NCBI GenBank assembly: GCA_002224055.1
Contig: AZLU01000009.1
Coordinates: 1 to 64,000 of the forward strand
Direction: 5' to 3'
Length of the DNA stretch: 64,000 nt
Source of the DNA: Pezizomycotina sp. ARF18
Lineage: Eukaryota > Ascomycota
Positions 59,775-64,000 of the stretch are shown one piece after another; position 1 is the first letter of the stretch; every line of letters begins with the position of its first letter. Made by a program: the position numbers and the translations under genes. Under the pieces are notes generated by a model, which ran no database searches, was not told the origin of the DNA, and was given only the letters and a program-made list of their open reading frames with translations.

Positions 59775-60330
59775 GTGCCGATCCCCAGTTGGCTCGATCC
59801 AAAGAAGGAGAGGAAACCTGAAAGGAATGATAACATGTTCGCAGGGCAAAATGTGTCACTAGCCGGAATGGGATATCTCAACGGAGGATCCAGCCATTTC
59901 CTACAGCGCTCGAGTGGAATGGACAACATGGGCCTAAAGCGTTCTCCACAGCTGATTGGACCACCTCCAACTCTTCATAGTTTCGGCCAATTAGATATCG
60001 CCAGAGCACCACACTCCAATATAAGTCCCATGACATGCCTACTCCTCCCCAGATTAAGTCCTCAGAACCTTATTTATCCAAATCTTCCCCATGTCGACTT
60101 CTCGTCGGGTGTTGCTCCATCCGGTCAGGTTACTGCAGCAGCGACAATGATTGAACCACCCGTGACTTAACAGTATGGGCTCATGGATGACAAACTCGCT
60201 CCGAGTTTCTTTCTCCCCGCCCGTGCAACAGTTACCCTTCGCCGAGTTCAGTGACAGCTTCGTCAGCTCCTTCCAGCTTCCGAACCTGGGCGAGTATGAT
60301 GAAATCCCGAGGGATATTTCTGGTTGTTGA
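59775..60330 (+). CDS. Hypothetical Pro/Ser-rich protein
   Basis: Not recognised. The ATG at 59775 starts MPIPSWLDPKKERKPERNDN; the frame is open a little upstream, so the start may lie further left. It continues MFAGQNVSLAGMGYLNGGSS, HFLQRSSGMDNMGLKRSPQL, HSFGQLDIARAPHSNISPM and SGVAPSGQVTAAATMIEPPV. After a frame change near 60170 it reads LRVSFSPPVQQLPFAEFSDS, FVSSFQLPNLGEYDEIPRDI and SGC-stop at 60330. Low-complexity, polar and without membrane helices; the composition is like activation or linker regions of fungal regulators, but no DNA-binding domain is present. It may be the C-terminal part of a larger decayed gene. Confidence 0.4.
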
Positions 60331-60437
60331 TGTGAGTTCTTTCCAACACATCAGCTATCCGCTTTATTGAACATAAGAGGGTTCCGGAAAATATTATTCG
60401 GAGAGATAGACGTGCCGCCTTTTGTTTCGATTTTAAA

Positions 60438-60821
60438 TCACGAAGCGTAGGCTTTTTTTGCCGTGGGGCATCCTTTCAGTCTTCTTCTTTTCCATTCTCG
60501 TGCTATCGATTTTATATTTGCTGTCCGGTGTTTCTTCCTTTTGTTGCTCTTCGTTGTTCTTTCCTTCGTTCTGATTCCTTTCATTAGTCTTCTTCTGTTG
60601 TTGCTTCTGCTTGATAGTATTGCTTTCTCTTTGCTGAATACAGTTGACTTCCGTGTTGCTATTATGGGGCCCCGATGCTTTTTCTGTTTTCCCTTTCTAT
60701 ACACTATGTTATTGCGAGCTGCTAGTCTCTGCTGTGGATTATTTCGTCTGAGTGAGCTAGCTTCTTTTATTGAGCTTACGAGAGCTTCAGCCTTTGCCTT
60801 GATAGTTAACAGAAGAACCAT
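60438..60821 (-). mobile_element. Weak match to a pogo/Fot1-type transposase C-terminal tail
   Basis: A 127-residue minus-strand ORF, very Lys/Arg-rich: IKAKAEALVSSIKEASSL, RRNNPQQRLAARNNIVYRKG and ATRKSTVFSKEKAILSS. Fungal pogo-family DDE transposases end with a similar layout (helix, then QQN..., then R.STKS.V..KA, then a Lys-rich tail). No DDE core, CENP-B helix-turn-helix or terminal repeats are found nearby. It may be a decayed end of such an element or only biased composition; the opposite strand reads as a false membrane protein. Confidence 0.2.
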
Positions 60822-60867
60822 TTTTTACAATGTTCGTGACTACATGCATGTTTTGGCGGAAAATTAA

Positions 60868-61312
60868 CGCATATATATTCACATCTTTCAGTCGCCCATT
60901 TTGCGTTTTCGAGCGGCAGAGATCGGGGCATACTTGCATCTTATCATGATATCCATTCAAATATTGATGAAATATTGAAAAAAAGGGGGGGTTAGAAAAA
61001 AGAAACGATAGAAGTATAGAAAGACAGAAATATAGAAAGATAGAAAGATAGAAAGAAAGAAGGTGAAAATGGAAAGAAATTTATAATAAGAAAATGCAGG
61101 CAGTATTAAAACGGGTTAGGTATAATCTGAGCTCGTCACAAAAAAGTCTATAGATTCGACGTGGAATTTGACAACATGCTGAGCGATTTTGTTAAGAACG
61201 CTAGAATCGATGTTTTGAAATAATATAAACATGTAAAATATATAATTAGTACATCATAAAAAATGACTGGACCAAATAGCATTTTAGTCACGATCTTCCA
61301 ACATGACTTCTC
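60868..61312. other. Intergenic with purine-rich simple sequence
   Basis: A G/A-rich stretch with GATAGAAA-type units (about 61005-61070, atagaaagatagaaagatag). No gene. Confidence 0.5.
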
Positions 61313-63790
61313 TTACTTCTTGAACCGAAGGTGGTCCTTTAACAGGTCTGCTACAGCAAAATGCGGCCCGCTTTCAGTTTTCTTGATAGCACTGTCCAAC
61401 CCGTTTGTCGCACCAGCGTTAAGCAAAATTTGTACCATATCCAGACGCCCATTCTCAGCAGCGCCTTCCAGCGCGGTGCATCCGTCCCCTGTGAACCATC
61501 CGCATTTACGTCAGCTCCAGCGTCTAAGAGTCTCAGTGCGACCTTGATATGTCCCTGGATCGCTGCTGCCTGGAGCGCAGTGAAGCCCCATGTTCAGCTG
61601 GGGAGGCGTTGACATCCGCTCCCGTGTCCAAAGGAAGTTGATGACTTCCATCCTTGGTGCTTCACAGCAGCAAACTGCCTGAAGAGCGGTTCTGCCCCAC
61701 TTGGATCTGCAGGTGAGTTTACATCTGCACCAGCGTTTAATAATTGCTTTAAAACATCGAGATTTTGCAAGAATGCTGCAGCTTGGAGGGGCGTTTAGCC
61801 GGGCTCCAATTTCCATGACTCTGGTTGACATCCAGTCCGAGGTCCAACAAGTGCTGTATTGAGGCAGTGTCTGTGAGAATGAAACGGCGAAGACCAAGAT
61901 GGCGCTCGCACGACGTACTGGTGCGCCAAATTTCAATAGAATATGGAACATGTCGAGAAGCTTCGCCGCATTTTCCTGGACAAATTCACAGGGCCCAAAG
62001 GTATTGCGAACCAATCCCTGGAGCTACTACTGCGAAGTTCGGAATCCGCACTGCAGATAAAATAAGCTCGAGCATTTTTGCGTCTGTTGTGTGAATGGCC
62101 TTAATCAAGAGCAGGTCGACGAACCCCGGAAACTCGCTATAGCTGACTTTTGCCCGTTTTGGATGAGATACCTCGCTATTTCTAAATTCCCCCCGCAAAC
62201 AGCCTCCATAAGGGGTGTTTGTAGTAATTATTGGAACCAGGATAACCTTCGTTGACATCCACTCCAGCGTTGACTAGGACCTCGCAATTATTGATTTGCT
62301 TCTCTCTAATTGCTGAAAGAAGAGCATCCTTTCCAGAGCTTTCAACATCGCCCCCCTGGCTTATGATATAACTAAGCATACCGCCTGAACAAGTTGCTGC
62401 AACTGTTAGCACGCCACCTCTCTTAATGTCTGCCCCATGCTCGACTAGACACTCTAGAAGTTCATAGTCCCTGTGCGAACAGCATGCTCGAGTGGACTGT
62501 CCATATTGAGTTTATGCTTGTTTGGTTGTGTTATATGAAATGAACGCATCTTGCTCTCCTGGCTTCTCGAGATTTTGTCCAGTACGAAACATTTGGGTCT
62601 ACGCCAGCGCGTAGGAGAACGTTTTGGCGGCTTGATGATCCTCCATAGTGACTGCATAAAGAGCGCACTTTCCAGAACCATTTGACGGTTCGGGTCGTGA
62701 GCTCGCGCCGGACTAGACGAATAAGCTAAGAACCTTTCTCCGCGGTTCGCCGCATGATTGTCCCGCTAACTGTGAAGGTTGTTGTCGATTTTTGCTCGAA
62801 GGCAATAGCGAAATATAGAGGTCGGCTCCCTTGGCGATATAGGCGTAGTCGAGGATCGAGAGTTCGCCGCAGGTATGATCAAGATCCCAGGACGCATCAA
62901 CGTCTGCCCCTTGTTCGATCAAAACAAGACGCAGTCCGCTTGTTCCAGAATAGGCGTCCACCGCTTGCTCTAAAAGATAGTTTAGATTGTTGTACGAGAT
63001 GTTCCACGCCGCGAGGTGTCGCTCCAGCGATAAACAAGAGTCTTAGCATTTCCGCGTTGCCGTTCCATGCTGAGGATTCCACGACATTGGACAGTTTTCG
63101 ATGTCCCGAAATTGTCGGGTCCACGTGCGCCCTCTCAATAGCAGCGTGCGAACAATATCGATATTGTTCTTCATGACGGCAAGAATAGGTAGTTGTCCTC
63201 GCCTCCCGGTTAAAAGACTTTCGTCAATACCCGCTCGGACAAAACGAAAACGCATTCGTAGAACTACTCCACACAGCCGCGGACAGGAGTCTTGCAGAAA
63301 TAGACTGAACCGTTGGCAACTTCAACTTCAAGAAGGCCTCAAAAATCTGTGGTGACTTTTGCCTCGAATACCCAATATATAAAACTTACTGAGATCCTCT
63401 GTGCCATATTGTTCGCTAGAAGAAATGTTCGGTTCGCAAAAGCTTCTGTGATCAGGAACTTGTTCGAGGGTTCAAGAAGCAGTTTCGAGTTCTCACCCTC
63501 GTAACGCTCAGGCACGAGAGTCTGCAGCATCGAGATCATTTGGAATGTCAAACGAATGCGGTTACTCTCAGCTACTACTCGGAGGTACTAGCGAGGCTGA
63601 TATATTTGGGGCGTCCCAGTCGCGAATATGCCTATGTCAAAGGTCAATACATGTAAATGACGTGACAAAGATTATAAGATTCCAACCTGAAGACGCGGCA
63701 ACCAAAAACCGAAACCAGGGATATTGTATAGAACTTGAAAATGCCTCCCTCCTGGAATGAGGCAAGAGGTTTCCACCATCTACAGCGTGG
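61313..63790 (-). CDS. Ankyrin-repeat protein of the fungal Clr5-ankyrin type, frameshifted
   Basis: A long ankyrin-repeat protein; the repeats mediate protein binding. From the right: FQMISMLQTLVPERYEGENS with TEAFANRTFLLANNMAQ, which resembles the linker (LMPE..GQ.., L.LFLLSNN) between the Clr5 domain and ankyrins in ascomycete Clr5-ankyrin proteins. Repeat segments follow: GQLPILAVMKNNIDIVRTLL, NVVESSAWNGNAEMLRLLFI, LVLIEQGADVDASWDLDHTC, SPLEHAVRTGTMELLECLVE with HGADI, LTVAATCSGGMLSYIISQGG, DALLSAIREKQINNCEVLVN with AGVDVNEG, IKAIHTTDAKMLELILSA, ALQAAAIQGHIKVALRLLDA with GADVNADG, and TALEGAAENGRLDMVQILLN. The end is VADLLKDHLRFKK-stop at 61313. Frames change many times. A Clr5 domain is not visible; it may lie to the right of the window. 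The right boundary is approximate. Confidence 0.75.
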
Positions 63791-64000
63791 TATTGATATT
63801 CTTGTCATAAGTCATCCCAAGCGATATCGTCTGAAACTGTGTTTTAAATGTCAGTAGCGTTTCTGCTCACGATTTCGGGACATTAAATATTTACAACTGC
63901 TCACCGGTTCGCTGCTCCGGAGATATTATAACCCGCTAGTTGATTTTCGAGACCTAGTGAATCATCTTCGTGTATCATACGATTTAAGATTTTAAGCTAG
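63791..64000. other. Window edge, possibly upstream exons of the ankyrin gene
   Basis: Minus-strand frames here are short (for example SRREAFSSSIQYP near 63740) and interrupted. No start codon or Clr5 domain can be assigned. Confidence 0.3.

Noticed and set aside
60463-60867. Plus-strand ORF with Leu/Phe-rich segments that looks like a membrane protein
   Set aside because: The hydrophobicity comes from a pyrimidine-rich strand opposite a Lys/Arg-rich ORF; no family pattern, poor start context.
1-64000. CRISPR arrays, bacterial operons, secondary-metabolite core enzymes, LTR elements or other virus-like elements
   Set aside because: None seen. The intron structure and gene families are those of a filamentous ascomycete, and no reverse transcriptase, capsid, PKS or NRPS motif was found in any frame I examined.

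Overview
The window looks like nuclear DNA of a filamentous ascomycete (Pezizomycotina). Introns are short (about 60-140 nt) with GT-AG ends and CTAAC-like branch sites. The recognisable families are ones typical of these fungi: Clr5-domain proteins, fungal F-box proteins, a DUF7703-type membrane protein, a PF03583 secretory lipase, an NmrA-like dehydrogenase and a GH2 exo-glucosaminidase. One very AT-rich, TpA-rich island resembles repeat DNA altered by RIP (repeat-induced point mutation). I see no rRNA, no intact tRNA, no CRISPR, no LTR element and no secondary-metabolite core enzyme.

Layout: 0-6 kb holds a broken unknown gene, a short-chain dehydrogenase (SDR, +) and an F-box-type gene (-). 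6-12 kb is almost gene-free, with a pair of adjacent perfect hairpins, a small two-helix membrane ORF and SINE-like relics. 12.65-15.04 kb is a Clr5-domain gene (-). 15-20.3 kb has no gene I can recognise. 20.3-24 kb has a DUF7330-like protein (+) and a secretory lipase (-). 24-29.3 kb is gene-poor. 29.4-34.5 kb has a vacuolar-type zinc transporter (CDF) and a zinc-less MDR oxidoreductase (both -). 35.7-38.9 kb has an F-box protein, the RIP-like island, an NMNAT-like fragment and a small secreted protein. 40.4-48 kb has a decayed GH18 gene, a second Clr5 gene (-), a tail-anchored unknown and a GH2 exo-glucosaminidase (+). 49-55 kb has two unknown ORFs, a third Clr5 gene (+), a second SINE-like relic (-) and a DUF7703 protein (+). 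55.9-64 kb has a possible secreted protein, an NmrA-like protein (-), an unknown, a weak transposase-like tail and a long ankyrin-repeat gene (-) that runs towards the right edge.

Two themes stand out. First, nearly every host gene is readable along its whole length but is interrupted by isolated one-base frame changes, most of them explained by loss of one base from a short run of identical bases. That points to an unpolished long-read assembly, or less likely to very recent decay; the GH18 gene differs because it also has in-frame stops. Second, Clr5-type genes recur (three with a visible Clr5 domain plus one ankyrin gene of the same architecture), next to genes for chitin/chitosan breakdown. 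I did not find a clearly novel multi-gene system. The best leads are the Clr5 cluster, the SINE-like relics and the paired hairpins.
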